Origin: Phenylobacterium sp.
Lineage (GTDB): Bacteria; Pseudomonadota; Alphaproteobacteria; Caulobacterales; Caulobacteraceae
Assembly (NCBI RefSeq): GCF_030698145.1
Contig: NZ_JAUYNW010000023.1
Location: 1 to 48,448 of the forward strand
Direction of reading: 5' to 3'
Length of the DNA stretch: 48,448 nt
Both the position numbers and the translations under genes were made by a program. The notes below the pieces were generated by a model, which searched no databases, was not told the origin of the DNA, and was given only the letters and a program-made list of their open reading frames with translations. Shown in pieces: positions 11,217 to 18,580 of the stretch (its first letter is position 1; each line of letters starts with the position of its first letter).

Positions 11217-11612
11217 ATGACGATCGACCTGATGATGGCGGCCTGGACCCTGGTCCTGGCCTTTGTGCAAGTCCTGCTCTTCGATATCGCCCGAACCAGC
11301 CAGTACGGGTTGAAGTGGAACACCAGCCCCCGCGACGGCGAGATGCCGCCGCTCAGCGCCCGCGCCGAGCGCCTGCGCCGAGCGCAGGACAACCTCTATG
11401 AGACCCTGCCGCTGTTCCTGGGCGCAGTGCTGCTAGCCCACGTGGCCGGCCGCGCCAACGAGATCACGGCGCTGGGCGCGCAGGTCTATTTCTGGGGCCG
11501 GGTGGCCTATGTGCCGCTCTACGCCTTCGGCGTGCCCCACGTCCGCTCGCTGGTCTGGCTGGTCAGCATCGCCGGCCTGATCATGGTGGCCTCGCAGATC
11601 CTGACGCCCTAG
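11217..11612 (+). CDS. MAPEG-family membrane protein
   Basis: A 131-residue protein with about four membrane helices. RRAQDNLYETLPLFLGAVL is the MAPEG signature region (Arg/Asn/Glu facing the lipid-facing active site), followed by YFWGRVAYVPLYAFGVP. MAPEG proteins are glutathione-dependent enzymes or related proteins of unknown bacterial function. ATG 11217 fits the N-terminal hydrophobic helix. The 157-base gap before it is shared with the divergent thioesterase. The 3' end overlaps the next, convergent gene by four bases. Confidence 0.88.
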   Translation: MTIDLMMAAWTLVLAFVQVLLFDIARTSQYGLKWNTSPRDGEMPPLSARAERLRRAQDNLYETLPLFLGAVLLAHVAGRANEITALGAQVYFWGRVAYVPLYAFGVPHVRSLVWLVSIAGLIMVASQILTP

Positions 11613-11986
11613 GAGACCCGCCCGCGCACGATCTTGACGCGGATGGCCTCCCCGGTCACCGCCTTGGCGTCCCAGACGGCGCCCACGGCGTTCTTCGGGA
11701 TCAGGGTGCAGTAGCTCATGGGGACTCTCACGGGCCTGGCCTGTTTCAGGCACACCCGCGGCCCCCTCATGGTCCAGCGGCCGATGGAGTCCGTGCGCCG
11801 GCGGCCCTTGGCCGTATAGGTCCCGTCGCGCTTCAGCCACAGCAGGCCGGTGCGACCGTCGGGATAGGTGGAGACGACCGTGTTGCCGAAGGCGGCCTCC
11901 ACAGGCGAACGCGCGCCGGACGCTGCGCTCGCCGCCGTCGGAATCGCCAGGGCGAGCAGCAGACCGAGGATCCGGGGGTTGGGCAT
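11609..11986 (-). CDS. Small exported protein of unknown function
   Basis: A 125-residue protein with a signal peptide (MPNPRILGLLLALAIPT, cleavage near ASA, residue 22). The mature part has a strand-rich pattern GLLWLKRDGTYTAKGRRR, then a SIGRWTMRGPRVCLKQ segment and two cysteines that could form a disulfide. This resembles short periplasmic proteins described only as conserved hypotheticals. It is convergent with the MAPEG gene. No function can be assigned. Confidence 0.7.
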   Translation of the reverse strand: MPNPRILGLLLALAIPTAASAASGARSPVEAAFGNTVVSTYPDGRTGLLWLKRDGTYTAKGRRRTDSIGRWTMRGPRVCLKQARPVRVPMSYCTLIPKNAVGAVWDAKAVTGEAIRVKIVRGRVS

Positions 11987-12021
11987 CGCCGCCTAGAACG
12001 GCCGCCGGCCCCGGCGGTTGC

Positions 12022-12498
12022 CTAGTCCCCGACGAACCGGGCGACGAGGGCGGGGTCGGCGTCGTAGACCCAGCACTCGCTGAACTGGCCGTCACGAACG
12101 GCGTAGACCAGCACGCGCTCCAACTCCGCCACGGCCTCGCCCTTGTGGAAGGTTTCGCGCGCCACGATCGCCCCGCGCTCGGGGCCTGACAGCACCGCCA
12201 CGATGCCGGTCAGCCGGCGGCCGGTGCGGCGGGAGAACTCGGCCAGGGTCGCGAGCGAGGCCGCCTTGCCCACATGATCGCCGGAGAGCGCGTGCGCGCC
12301 GCCGTAATGCAGGGTGAAGGTCTCGTGGTAGAGGCCGGCGATGGCCGCTAGGTCGCCCGCCCGCCAGGCCTGGGCGTAGCGTTCCACCGTGGTCCGGATC
12401 TCGGCTTCGCGGGGGTCCATGGATCGGTCTCCGGCTGTGGAGGGCGCGGCGACCGCGCCCAGGGCGGCGGCCAGGAGGCCGCGACGGGCGAAGGTCAC
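12022..12498 (-). CDS. SnoaL/NTF2-fold protein with N-terminal export signal
   Basis: A 158-residue protein. After a short Arg-containing hydrophobic leader (VTFARRGLLAAALGAV, possible Tat or Sec signal), a SnoaL-like alpha+beta barrel follows (REAEIRTTVERYAQAW, AGDLAAIAGLYHETF, and so on). This fold serves in steroid isomerase-like enzymes and as a ligand-binding scaffold. GTG 12498 is chosen because it overlaps the TGA of the upstream DUF4345 gene (GTGA), implying translational coupling; ATG 12420 would give a form without the leader. Function unknown. Confidence 0.75.
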   Translation of the reverse strand: MTFARRGLLAAALGAVAAPSTAGDRSMDPREAEIRTTVERYAQAWRAGDLAAIAGLYHETFTLHYGGAHALSGDHVGKAASLATLAEFSRRTGRRLTGIVAVLSGPERGAIVARETFHKGEAVAELERVLVYAVRDGQFSECWVYDADPALVARFVGD

Positions 12499-12872
12499 GC
12501 GGTCTTGAGGAAGGCCGCGGCCAGCAGGGCTACGGCCACCGCCAGCTCGATCGCCAGGAAGACGCCCGGCAGGCGCCCCATGCCCATGTCGATGGAGGCC
12601 GAGACCAGCCGGCCGGCCACCATGCCGCCGGCGCCGGCGCCCACGACCAGGGCCACGGGTGTGCGGAGCTCCGGCCGCGCCAGGCTGAGGAACAGCAGGC
12701 CCGACCACACCAGCGGCAGGCCGCCATAGACGGCGCGGATCTCGTTGAAGCCGTCCACCGTCGACACCTTGATCCCGTAGCCGCCCAGCAGGCCGCCGGG
12801 GAAGCGCAGGGCCATCACCCCCAGCCAGGCGAAAAAGGCCGCGCAGGGCGCGATCAGCAGGATCTTGATCAT
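12495..12872 (-). CDS. DUF4345 four-helix membrane protein
   Basis: A 125-residue protein with four predicted membrane helices. The conserved loop FNEIRAVYGGLPLVWSGLLF between helices 1 and 2 identifies the DUF4345 family (function unknown). I chose ATG 12872, preceded by CGGAGAC, over the upstream frame extension. It overlaps the SnoaL-like gene, forming an operon. The pair is divergent from an AraC-type regulator whose start lies 87 bases away, so regulation by that protein is likely. Confidence 0.85.
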   Translation of the reverse strand: MIKILLIAPCAAFFAWLGVMALRFPGGLLGGYGIKVSTVDGFNEIRAVYGGLPLVWSGLLFLSLARPELRTPVALVVGAGAGGMVAGRLVSASIDMGMGRLPGVFLAIELAVAVALLAAAFLKTA

Positions 12873-12958
12873 GGGGTCTCCGAGGCGGGGCTGGCCGGAT
12901 GCGGCGCGATGGGCCAAGCTTGGCGGCCTTTCCCCGTCCCGCCTTTCGAGAACTGGCT

Positions 12959-13714
12959 ATGGCGCCGCCGGCGCGACTGTATTCCTGGGGCGCACGCGCT
13001 CTCTTCCTGGGTGAGGCTCTCGGCCTGAGCGCCCATCGCAACGCCGTGGGCGTGCTGGCCCTTGGCCTGGAGGGCGCCTTCGATGTCGCCCTCGACCCCG
13101 CCGATCCCGCTGCGGGCCAACGCCGCTGCCGGGCCGCGCTGATCCCGCCCAACACCCTGCACCATCTGACCTCGACCCACGGCCTGATGGCCTTCCTCTA
13201 TGTGGACGCGCGCAGCCCCGACCTGGCGCGGCTGCAGGGCCTGGTGCGGGAACCGGGGCCGCGCGCGGGCTTCGACCTGGCGGGCGAGGCCGAGCTGATC
13301 GCCAGCCTGGCCCGGTTGGCTCGGGGCGCGGCGAGCTGGAGCGAGACCCGGCCCTGTCTGGACGCCCTGCTCTGCGGCGAGGCCAGCCCGCGTGACCCGC
13401 GCATCAAGCAGGCGCTCGACCTGCTGCATGCCGATCCCGCCGCCCGGCCGTCCCTGGCGGCCCTGGCCGCGGGCGCCGGGCTGTCGACCTCGCGCTTCAT
13501 CCACCTGTTCAAGACGGCCACCGGGGTGCCGCTGCGCCGCTACAAGCTGTGGATCGCCATGGGGGCGGCGATGCGGGCCATCGTCGCTGGGGAGACCCTG
13601 ACCAACGCGGCCCTGGACGCCGGCTTCGCCAGCTCGGCCCATTTCAGCGCGAGCTTCCGCGAAATGTTCGGCATGGAGCCGTCGCGGCTCTCCGGCGGTC
13701 GGCTCGCCGCGTAA
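12959..13714 (+). CDS. AraC-family transcriptional regulator
   Basis: A 251-residue regulator. The N-terminal half (about 1-145) is a cupin-like sensing region (HRNAVGVLALGLEGAFDV, ALIPPNTLHHL). The C-terminal part (about 150-245) holds the two helix-turn-helix units of AraC proteins: LAALAAGAGLSTSRFIHLF, then TNAALDAGFASSAHFSASF with FREMFGMEPS. ATG 12959 is taken because the conserved part starts there; an in-frame start at 12899 exists. It is divergent from the DUF4345/SnoaL pair, its probable target. Confidence 0.9.
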   Translation: MAPPARLYSWGARALFLGEALGLSAHRNAVGVLALGLEGAFDVALDPADPAAGQRRCRAALIPPNTLHHLTSTHGLMAFLYVDARSPDLARLQGLVREPGPRAGFDLAGEAELIASLARLARGAASWSETRPCLDALLCGEASPRDPRIKQALDLLHADPAARPSLAALAAGAGLSTSRFIHLFKTATGVPLRRYKLWIAMGAAMRAIVAGETLTNAALDAGFASSAHFSASFREMFGMEPSRLSGGRLAA

Positions 13715-13801
13715 CCCCTGAGGAACATTTGCGCCGAACGCTTGATCTGGCGCCGCCGCCGGTCGAAAGGCGATTGTCGACCACCTTCGCGCGGAGCGCT
13801 C

Positions 13802-14287
13802 GTGAAGCCCCACCTGCTCGCCGGCCTCGCCACCCTGACCGCCCTCATTTGCCTCAGCCAAGCGGCCGCCGGCCCTGTCGAGGAGCCGGCTTATCCGGAG
13901 GGTTATCGTCGCTGGACCCACGTGCTGACCGGGGTCTCGGACGCCAGGTTCAACCGCTACGAAGGTCTGCACAACATCTACGCCAACCCCAAGGCCATCA
14001 AGGGCTACAAGTCCTCGGGCGCCTTTCCGGTCGGGTCGGTGATCGTCTTCGATCTCTTCGAGGTCGTGGACAACGGCGGCGCGACCGTCGCCACCAAGCG
14101 CAAGTTCATCGACGTCATGGTCAAGGACAGCAAGCGCTACGCCGCGACTGGCGGCTGGGGCTACACCGAATTCCTCGGCGAGAGCCGCACCGAGCGCGGC
14201 TTCACCCAGGACAAGGCCCCGAGCTGCCACGGCTGCCACGAGGCCAAGGGGGGTCGCGACGCGGTCTTCACCAGTTTCAAGGACTGA
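13802..14287 (+). CDS. Cytochrome P460-family c-type haem protein
   Basis: A 161-residue periplasmic protein. The signal peptide ends near residue 22 (SQAAAG). A beta-rich P460 domain follows, including GAFPVGSVIVFDLFEV and RKFIDVMVKDSKRYAATGGW. The haem-attachment motif Cys142-His-Gly-Cys145-His146 lies close to the C-terminus, as in P460 enzymes. Characterised relatives oxidise hydroxylamine and use an unusual lysine-haem cross-link; which lysine, if any, plays this role here is unclear. GTG 13802 is preceded by GGAG at five bases. It stands alone and ends one base before the convergent hydrolase gene. Confidence 0.87.
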   Translation: MKPHLLAGLATLTALICLSQAAAGPVEEPAYPEGYRRWTHVLTGVSDARFNRYEGLHNIYANPKAIKGYKSSGAFPVGSVIVFDLFEVVDNGGATVATKRKFIDVMVKDSKRYAATGGWGYTEFLGESRTERGFTQDKAPSCHGCHEAKGGRDAVFTSFKD

Positions 14288-15004
14288 TCAGCCGACCGGG
14301 CCCAGGGTCTCGTCGAAAAGACCGCGCATGGCGCGCCAGGTGCGATGGTCAGCCGTCTCGTCATAGCGGAAGCCCGGCAGGCCCATGGCGTCCACCTCGC
14401 GGTTGGTGAAGCTATGCCCCACACCGCCCAGCAGCATCATCTGCCAATCGGCCCCGGCGGCGCTCATCTCGCCCACGAAGGCCTCGCGGTCGGCGGCGCT
14501 GATGATCGGGTCCTCGGAGCCCAGGCAGACCATGACCTTGCCCTTGATCGCCCCCTTGGCGGCTGGGGTCGAGGTGCCGAGGCCGGAATGGAAGCCGATG
14601 ACGCACGGCACGTCGGCGCCGCTGCGCGCCAGCTCCAGCACAGTGGTGCCCCCGAAGCAGAAGCCGATGGCCGCCGTCCGGGCGGCGTCCACGTTCGGCT
14701 GGGCCCGCAGCACCTCCAGCGCCGTGCGCGCCCGGCCCTGCAGGGTCGGCAGGTCGCCCATCAGGCCGGTGATGGTGGCCATGGCCTGTTCCCGGCTCTC
14801 GATGGGATAGCCGAAGGTGTCCATGGCGAAGGCCACATAGCCCAGCTCGGCCAGCATCTGGGCGCGCTGCCGGGGATGGCCGGTCATGCCGCCGCCCTCG
14901 TGGGCGACCAGCACCCCCGCCGTCGGCTTGCCGCGCGAGCCGTCCGCCAGGTAGCCGGTGAAGCTCTTGCCGCCGAACTCGTAGGTGATCGCCTGCATGT
15001 CCAT
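14288..15004 (-). CDS. Dienelactone hydrolase-family protein
   Basis: A 238-residue alpha/beta hydrolase. The nucleophile elbow is GFCFGG (Cys nucleophile, as in true dienelactone hydrolases), with the acid in GSEDPIIS and the histidine in GGVGHSFTN. LVAHEGGGM near residue 35 builds the oxyanion region. The family opens dienelactone rings or hydrolyses related esters in the cytoplasm. No aromatic-degradation genes neighbour it, so the natural substrate is uncertain. It begins at ATG 15004 (a second Met follows at residue 3). Confidence 0.9.
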   Translation of the reverse strand: MDMQAITYEFGGKSFTGYLADGSRGKPTAGVLVAHEGGGMTGHPRQRAQMLAELGYVAFAMDTFGYPIESREQAMATITGLMGDLPTLQGRARTALEVLRAQPNVDAARTAAIGFCFGGTTVLELARSGADVPCVIGFHSGLGTSTPAAKGAIKGKVMVCLGSEDPIISAADREAFVGEMSAAGADWQMMLLGGVGHSFTNREVDAMGLPGFRYDETADHRTWRAMRGLFDETLGPVG

Positions 15005-15123
15005 GTCGTCCCTCCCACAGCGCCCGAATTGCGCCGGATCGCGGCCTGCGCTGTCAAGCTTGGGGTTGCATCCCGGACCAAGGCCGGTTTCGTTAGCTCA
15101 AGCCCTGACAGGAACGCCCCCCG

Positions 15124-15495
15124 ATGCTCTACGCCATCCTTTGCTACAACTCCGAACAGGTCGTCGGGTCCTGGACCCAGGAACAGGACGACGCCGTCAT
15201 GGCGCGCCTGCAGGTGGTCCACGAGGCCCTGGACGGCAAGCTCGGCCCGGCCATCCGCCTGAACCCGACCAAGGCCGCCACCACCTTGATGAAGAACGAA
15301 GAGCCGCACTACGTCGTCGACGGCCCCTATGCGGAGACCAAGGAAGCTTTGCTGGGCTTCTATATCCTGGACGTCGCCGACAAGGACGAGGCCCTGGACG
15401 CCGCGCGCCAACTGGCCGTCGCCAACCCTGGCGGCGCCTACGAGATCCGGCCGATCTCGCTCTACATCCCCGGGATGGCGCTGGCCGAAGCCTGA
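15124..15495 (+). CDS. YciI/YCII-related (DGPF-type) protein
   Basis: A 123-residue small ferredoxin-like alpha/beta protein with the hallmark block VDGPYAETKEALLGFYIL (DGP(Y/F)-E-K-E) of the YCII/DGPF family. Relatives are often encoded beside ECF-sigma or cofactor enzymes, and some have lyase-like chemistry, but a role is not established. ATG 15124 follows a weak ribosome site. It precedes a DoxX-like gene by about 105 bases on the same strand. Confidence 0.88.
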   Translation: MLYAILCYNSEQVVGSWTQEQDDAVMARLQVVHEALDGKLGPAIRLNPTKAATTLMKNEEPHYVVDGPYAETKEALLGFYILDVADKDEALDAARQLAVANPGGAYEIRPISLYIPGMALAEA

Positions 15496-15600
15496 GCGGG
15501 GTGAAAATCCTCGAAAGCCCTGTCGGGATGCAGGGCCCCGCCACGTCCTAGGGACGACGACGCCGATCAAGGCGGCGCGACCCGAGAACAGGAGACGACC

Positions 15601-15987
15601 GTGGCTTCCTCCAAACTGCAGCGCTGGATCGGCTGGGGCCTGACCGGCCTCTTCGTGGCCTTCATGACCTTCGACGTCCCGATCAAGCTGCTGCAGCTTG
15701 AGGTCGTGAAGACGACCCTGACCGAGATGGGCTTCCCACCGCATCTCGGCCTCGTCATCGGGATCGTCGAGGCGATCTGCCTGGCGCTCTACCTGGTCCC
15801 CCGCACATCGGTCCTGGGCGCGGTCCTGTTCACCGCCGTGATGGGCGGCGCCATCGCCAGCCACATGCGCCAGGAGGCGCCGCTGCTCAGCCACACCCTG
15901 TTCGGGGTCTATCTGGGCCTGTTCATGTGGGGCGGCCTCTTCCTGCGCGACGCGCGGCTGCGCAGCCTGTTCCCGGTCCGGCGCTAG
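15601..15987 (+). CDS. DoxX-like four-helix membrane protein
   Basis: A 128-residue protein with four hydrophobic helices. The pattern QRWIGWGLTGLFVAFMTFD, then LGLVIGIVEAICLALYLVPRT and a short loop with SHMRQEAPLLSH, fits the DoxX-like family. DoxX relatives are linked to redox or membrane stress, but this one cannot be assigned a reaction. GTG 15601 is chosen for the AGGAGA site ending about six bases before it. Confidence 0.85.
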   Translation: MASSKLQRWIGWGLTGLFVAFMTFDVPIKLLQLEVVKTTLTEMGFPPHLGLVIGIVEAICLALYLVPRTSVLGAVLFTAVMGGAIASHMRQEAPLLSHTLFGVYLGLFMWGGLFLRDARLRSLFPVRR

Positions 15988-16053
15988 CCGTCGGCTCGGT
16001 CTGGAACTCGGCGCCGTCGCCTGCTAGACGGACCTCCGTCACCGAGACGACGC

Positions 16054-16138
16054 GCGGGCGTGGTGGAACTGGTAGACGCGCCGGACTCAAAATCCGGTTC
16101 CGAAAGGAGTGTCGGTTCGAGCCCGACCGCCCGCACCA
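16054..16138 (+). tRNA. tRNA-Leu (anticodon CAA)
   Basis: The acceptor stem GCGGGCG (16054-16060) pairs exactly with CGCCCGC (16128-16134), followed by the encoded A-CCA end. The anticodon stem CCGGA/TCCGG encloses loop CTCAAAA, giving anticodon CAA. A long variable arm and the T-loop GGTTCGAGCC are present, as expected for a class II tRNA. It reads UUG codons. It borders a lower-GC segment carrying a toxin-like gene. Confidence 0.97.
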
Positions 16139-16457
16139 TCTCGAAATGGCGCCTCAGCCAGCACGTTTCCGGTCATCTCTGCGGAACCGGACATGTCCCG
16201 ATGCATGCGTTGTCGACCGGCGCCTCTCGCTCCTGAGTGCCCAATGCCGCACTCAGATAGTTCATGTTTTGTTCTTGACTTTGATGCGCCTTTTTGAGAG
16301 GCTGTAGCAAGCGTCGAGCGTTGCAACTTCAATCACCCGCTTCAGGGTGAGGTGGATAGCGCCTTGCGCTTTTGAGCCCCCCAACAGCGCCTTCCGCGGC
16401 TCTGTTGCAGGTCGCGCACTTCGCGCGGACTCCCTCATTTATCCATGGAGAAGTGAA
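16139..16457. other. AT-richer gap between tRNA-Leu and toxin-like gene
   Basis: About 320 bases without a convincing gene. An ACCGG/CCGGT inverted pair lies near 16170-16190. No integrase, transposase or repeat of the tRNA 3' end was recognised. The last bases contain the GGAGAAG ribosome site of the gene at 16458. The lower GC content relative to both sides suggests horizontally acquired or decayed DNA. Confidence 0.5.
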
Positions 16458-17159
16458 ATGGCGCGCATGCCTCGCGGCGAGCCTCGGTCTGTACCGGATC
16501 GGGCCGGTGAACTCTACGATCAGGAGATGGCGAGAATTCAGGCGCAACGACAGGCTGAGGATCGTGGGCTCAACTCGCCGTTCGACCTCGCCAAGGATGC
16601 GTTCCACGACTTCCAAAATGGGCCGGATATTCAACGTCCGACCACGGCTCAATCGTTCATTCCCATTGTCGGCCCAGCCTGGGAAGCCGCCGCGGACCTG
16701 CAGGACGGAAACTACGCAGGTGCAGCTTTCAATGGCGCAATGGCTGTAGCAGATGCGCTGCCCGTCGGTGTGGCGATCAAGGGCGGCAGGGCGCTCACAA
16801 AAGGAGTTGGGGTGCTGAAGAAGGGTTCCGTCACCGCCGACGCGTCGCGCAAGGCGTTGCGCAAGCTCGGGGTGGCCAAGGCCGGAGAGGAGATTCACCA
16901 CACCCTTCCGCTAAGGGGCCTCGGCCGCAACGTGCAGGACCCGAGGAACCACTACGTGTTCTTGAAGGTGCTGCCGAAGGAGCAGCATCGGCGGCTGACG
17001 GGCAGCTGGGGCGGCAAGCCCAGGTATGATCCCATTCGCCGTGTCTGGTACGGTACGACGGACTGGATGAAAGCCGTGCCGACCGGCCTCACGGGGTATG
17101 CCGCTGACAGCATCGAGAATCTCTCGCGCCCCACCCCGCCGACGAAACGGCCTCGGTGA
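16458..17159 (+). CDS. Probable HNH-type polymorphic toxin (orphan effector)
   Basis: A 233-residue protein. Residues 1-60 are charged. Residues 67-98 (SFIPIVGPAWEAAADLQ and beyond) form the hydrophobic pre-toxin segment seen in polymorphic toxins. The C-terminal part carries an HNH-like arrangement: His147-His148 in EIHHTLPL, Asn164-His165, and His177 in LPKEQHRRLTG. The last block closely follows the LHRxxTG closure of WHH/LHH-type toxin nucleases. It is therefore probably a DNA- or RNA-cleaving effector used against competitors. No secretion domain (VgrG, Rhs, PAAR) is attached, so how it leaves the cell is unknown. ATG 16458 follows GGAGAAG. The next gene is a candidate immunity protein. 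Confidence 0.65.
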   Translation: MARMPRGEPRSVPDRAGELYDQEMARIQAQRQAEDRGLNSPFDLAKDAFHDFQNGPDIQRPTTAQSFIPIVGPAWEAAADLQDGNYAGAAFNGAMAVADALPVGVAIKGGRALTKGVGVLKKGSVTADASRKALRKLGVAKAGEEIHHTLPLRGLGRNVQDPRNHYVFLKVLPKEQHRRLTGSWGGKPRYDPIRRVWYGTTDWMKAVPTGLTGYAADSIENLSRPTPPTKRPR

Positions 17160-17227
17160 CCGGCAACTTTACAAGCCCGGCTCGCCTGGATAAGTTCCCC
17201 TTCTGTTCGCGTTTGATCGGGGGATAT

Positions 17228-17686
17228 ATGAGAACGGCGCAGGTGGACTTTTGCTTTCCCGTCCTGGGTTTCACGACGGATTCCGACATCTGGGGCCTGC
17301 CTGATTTTGATGCCCTGACGACGTGCGGGCCGCGGACGTTGAAGGAGGGGCTACAGGTTGGGATGGAGCTCATCGACAGTGAAGGGCGTCGCTGGGTCGT
17401 CCGTTCGGTTCGGCGGACCGGACGGGCCGGATCACTGCTATCGCTGCTGTTGCCGCTGGGTCCCGCACAGTCGCGGATCGAGCATGAGTTGGAGCCGCTC
17501 GCGCCCACCTCCCTCGCAGAAGTGCAGGCGCGGGTTTGTGAGGGGATGAAGTCTCACCCCGATTTCTGGTGTGAGGACGATGAGCGAGACACGGTCCTGC
17601 CGGCGCGTCTCGCGGAAGTGAACGCGACCGCCACCATCGCCGGCATCCATGAGGTGCTGGGGCTGGACAGCTTCCACGCCTACTGA
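17228..17686 (+). CDS. Candidate immunity protein for the adjacent toxin
   Basis: A 152-residue acidic cytoplasmic protein of no family I recognise. Strand-forming segments include QVDFCFPVLGFTT and MELIDSEGRRWVVRSVRR; the C-terminal half is helical and acidic (HPDFWCEDDERDTV). It follows the HNH toxin-like gene on the same strand, the usual place for an immunity gene. I favour ATG 17228, preceded by GGGGG. The same frame is open back to GTG 17156, which overlaps the toxin stop as GTGA and would add 24 residues. The immunity role is inferred from position, size and charge only. Confidence 0.55.
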   Translation: MRTAQVDFCFPVLGFTTDSDIWGLPDFDALTTCGPRTLKEGLQVGMELIDSEGRRWVVRSVRRTGRAGSLLSLLLPLGPAQSRIEHELEPLAPTSLAEVQARVCEGMKSHPDFWCEDDERDTVLPARLAEVNATATIAGIHEVLGLDSFHAY

Positions 17687-17773
17687 TCGATCAACAAAAG
17701 TCCACGGCTCTGTCGGATAGCGGCGCCCTCCCCCGTCCTTAGGACACGATCGAGACGCCTGGAGGATGAGCCG

Positions 17774-18142
17774 ATGGCCGCGACGGCGGATGTGGACACC
17801 TATCTGGCGGGCGTTCCCGCCGAGCAGCGCGCAGCGCTCGAGACGTTGCGCGCCCAGATCAAGGCCGCCGCGCCCGGCGTGACCGAGACGATCAGCTACG
17901 GCGTGCCGGTGTTCAAGCTGGGCAAGTCCCTGGTGTCGATGGGTGCGGCCAAGGCCCACTGCGCCTTCTATGTGATGAGTTCGACGGCGATCGAGGCGTT
18001 CTCGAGCGAGCTCGCGGGCTACAGCACCTCGCCCGGCACCATCCGCTTCAAGCCTGACGCGCCCCTGCCCCCCGGCCTGGTGGCGAGGATCGTAGCGGCG
18101 CGGATCGCCGAGAACGCCGCCACGGCGGCCAGGGCCCGCTGA
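17774..18142 (+). CDS. DUF1801-family protein
   Basis: A 122-residue YdhG/DUF1801 protein. The block VTETISYGVPVFKLGKSLVS and the later GTIRFKPDAPLPPGLVARIV are characteristic. The family has a two-layer fold related to iron-sulfur cluster assembly helper folds, but no established function. ATG 17774 follows GGAGG. It is separated from feoA by about 100 bases containing a Fur-box-like site and is probably transcribed separately. Confidence 0.85.
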   Translation: MAATADVDTYLAGVPAEQRAALETLRAQIKAAAPGVTETISYGVPVFKLGKSLVSMGAAKAHCAFYVMSSTAIEAFSSELAGYSTSPGTIRFKPDAPLPPGLVARIVAARIAENAATAARAR

Positions 18143-18197
18143 CCTCGGACCATCGGCCGCAAGCCTTCCCTACAGCGGAGGCTCGACGGGGCGCATC

Positions 18198-18216
18198 GGT
18201 AATGATAATCGTTCGC
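18198..18216 (+). promoter_or_regulatory. Fur box upstream of feoAB
   Basis: GGTAATGATAATCGTTCGC matches 15 of 19 positions of the classic Fur consensus GATAATGATAATCATTATC. It lies 25 bases before the feoA start, where bound Fur would block transcription when iron is plentiful. Confidence 0.85.
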
Positions 18217-18241
18217 AATTGAGGCGCGTAAGGACCTCGCG

Positions 18242-18580
18242 ATGAACGATCTATCGGTGCAGCTCGATCTGGCCGCGGTTCCGGCCGACGGCGCGGTGGT
18301 GCGCCTGAGCGAGGCCCTGGTGGGCGACGTCGGCGTCATCATCGAGGTCCGCGCCGAAAGCACGCCCCTGGCTCACGGCGTCGACGTCCACGAACTGCAG
18401 CGCCGCCTTCTGGAATTCGGCTTCGTCGAGGGCGCCCGCATCGAGGTGCTGCACGAGGGCGCCATCCGGCACGACCCCATCGCCGTGCGGGTGGACGACA
18501 CCAGGGTGGCCCTGCGCCGCCGCGACGCCGGCGACGTATTCGTCCTGCTCGACACGCCCCGCGCCCAAGCCCGTCCATGA
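18242..18580 (+). CDS. feoA: Ferrous iron transport protein FeoA
   Basis: A 112-residue protein whose C-terminal 80 residues form the SH3-like FeoA domain (LLEFGFVEGARIEVLHEG, then DPIAVRVDDTRVALRRRDA). FeoA is a cytoplasmic partner needed for FeoB-mediated Fe(II) uptake. About 30 extra residues precede the domain, longer than in minimal FeoA proteins. Its stop overlaps the feoB start (ATGA), so the two are coupled, and the Fur box upstream should control both. Confidence 0.93.
   Translation: MNDLSVQLDLAAVPADGAVVRLSEALVGDVGVIIEVRAESTPLAHGVDVHELQRRLLEFGFVEGARIEVLHEGAIRHDPIAVRVDDTRVALRRRDAGDVFVLLDTPRAQARP

Noticed and set aside
16087..16332. Minus-strand open frame with a GGRARTDT-like end
   Set aside because: It is the antisense of tRNA-Leu; this motif is a well-known artefact of translating the complement of class II tRNA genes.
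16054..17690. Integrative element using tRNA-Leu as attachment site
   Set aside because: I found no duplicate of the tRNA 3' end and no integrase gene; only proximity and lower GC support it.
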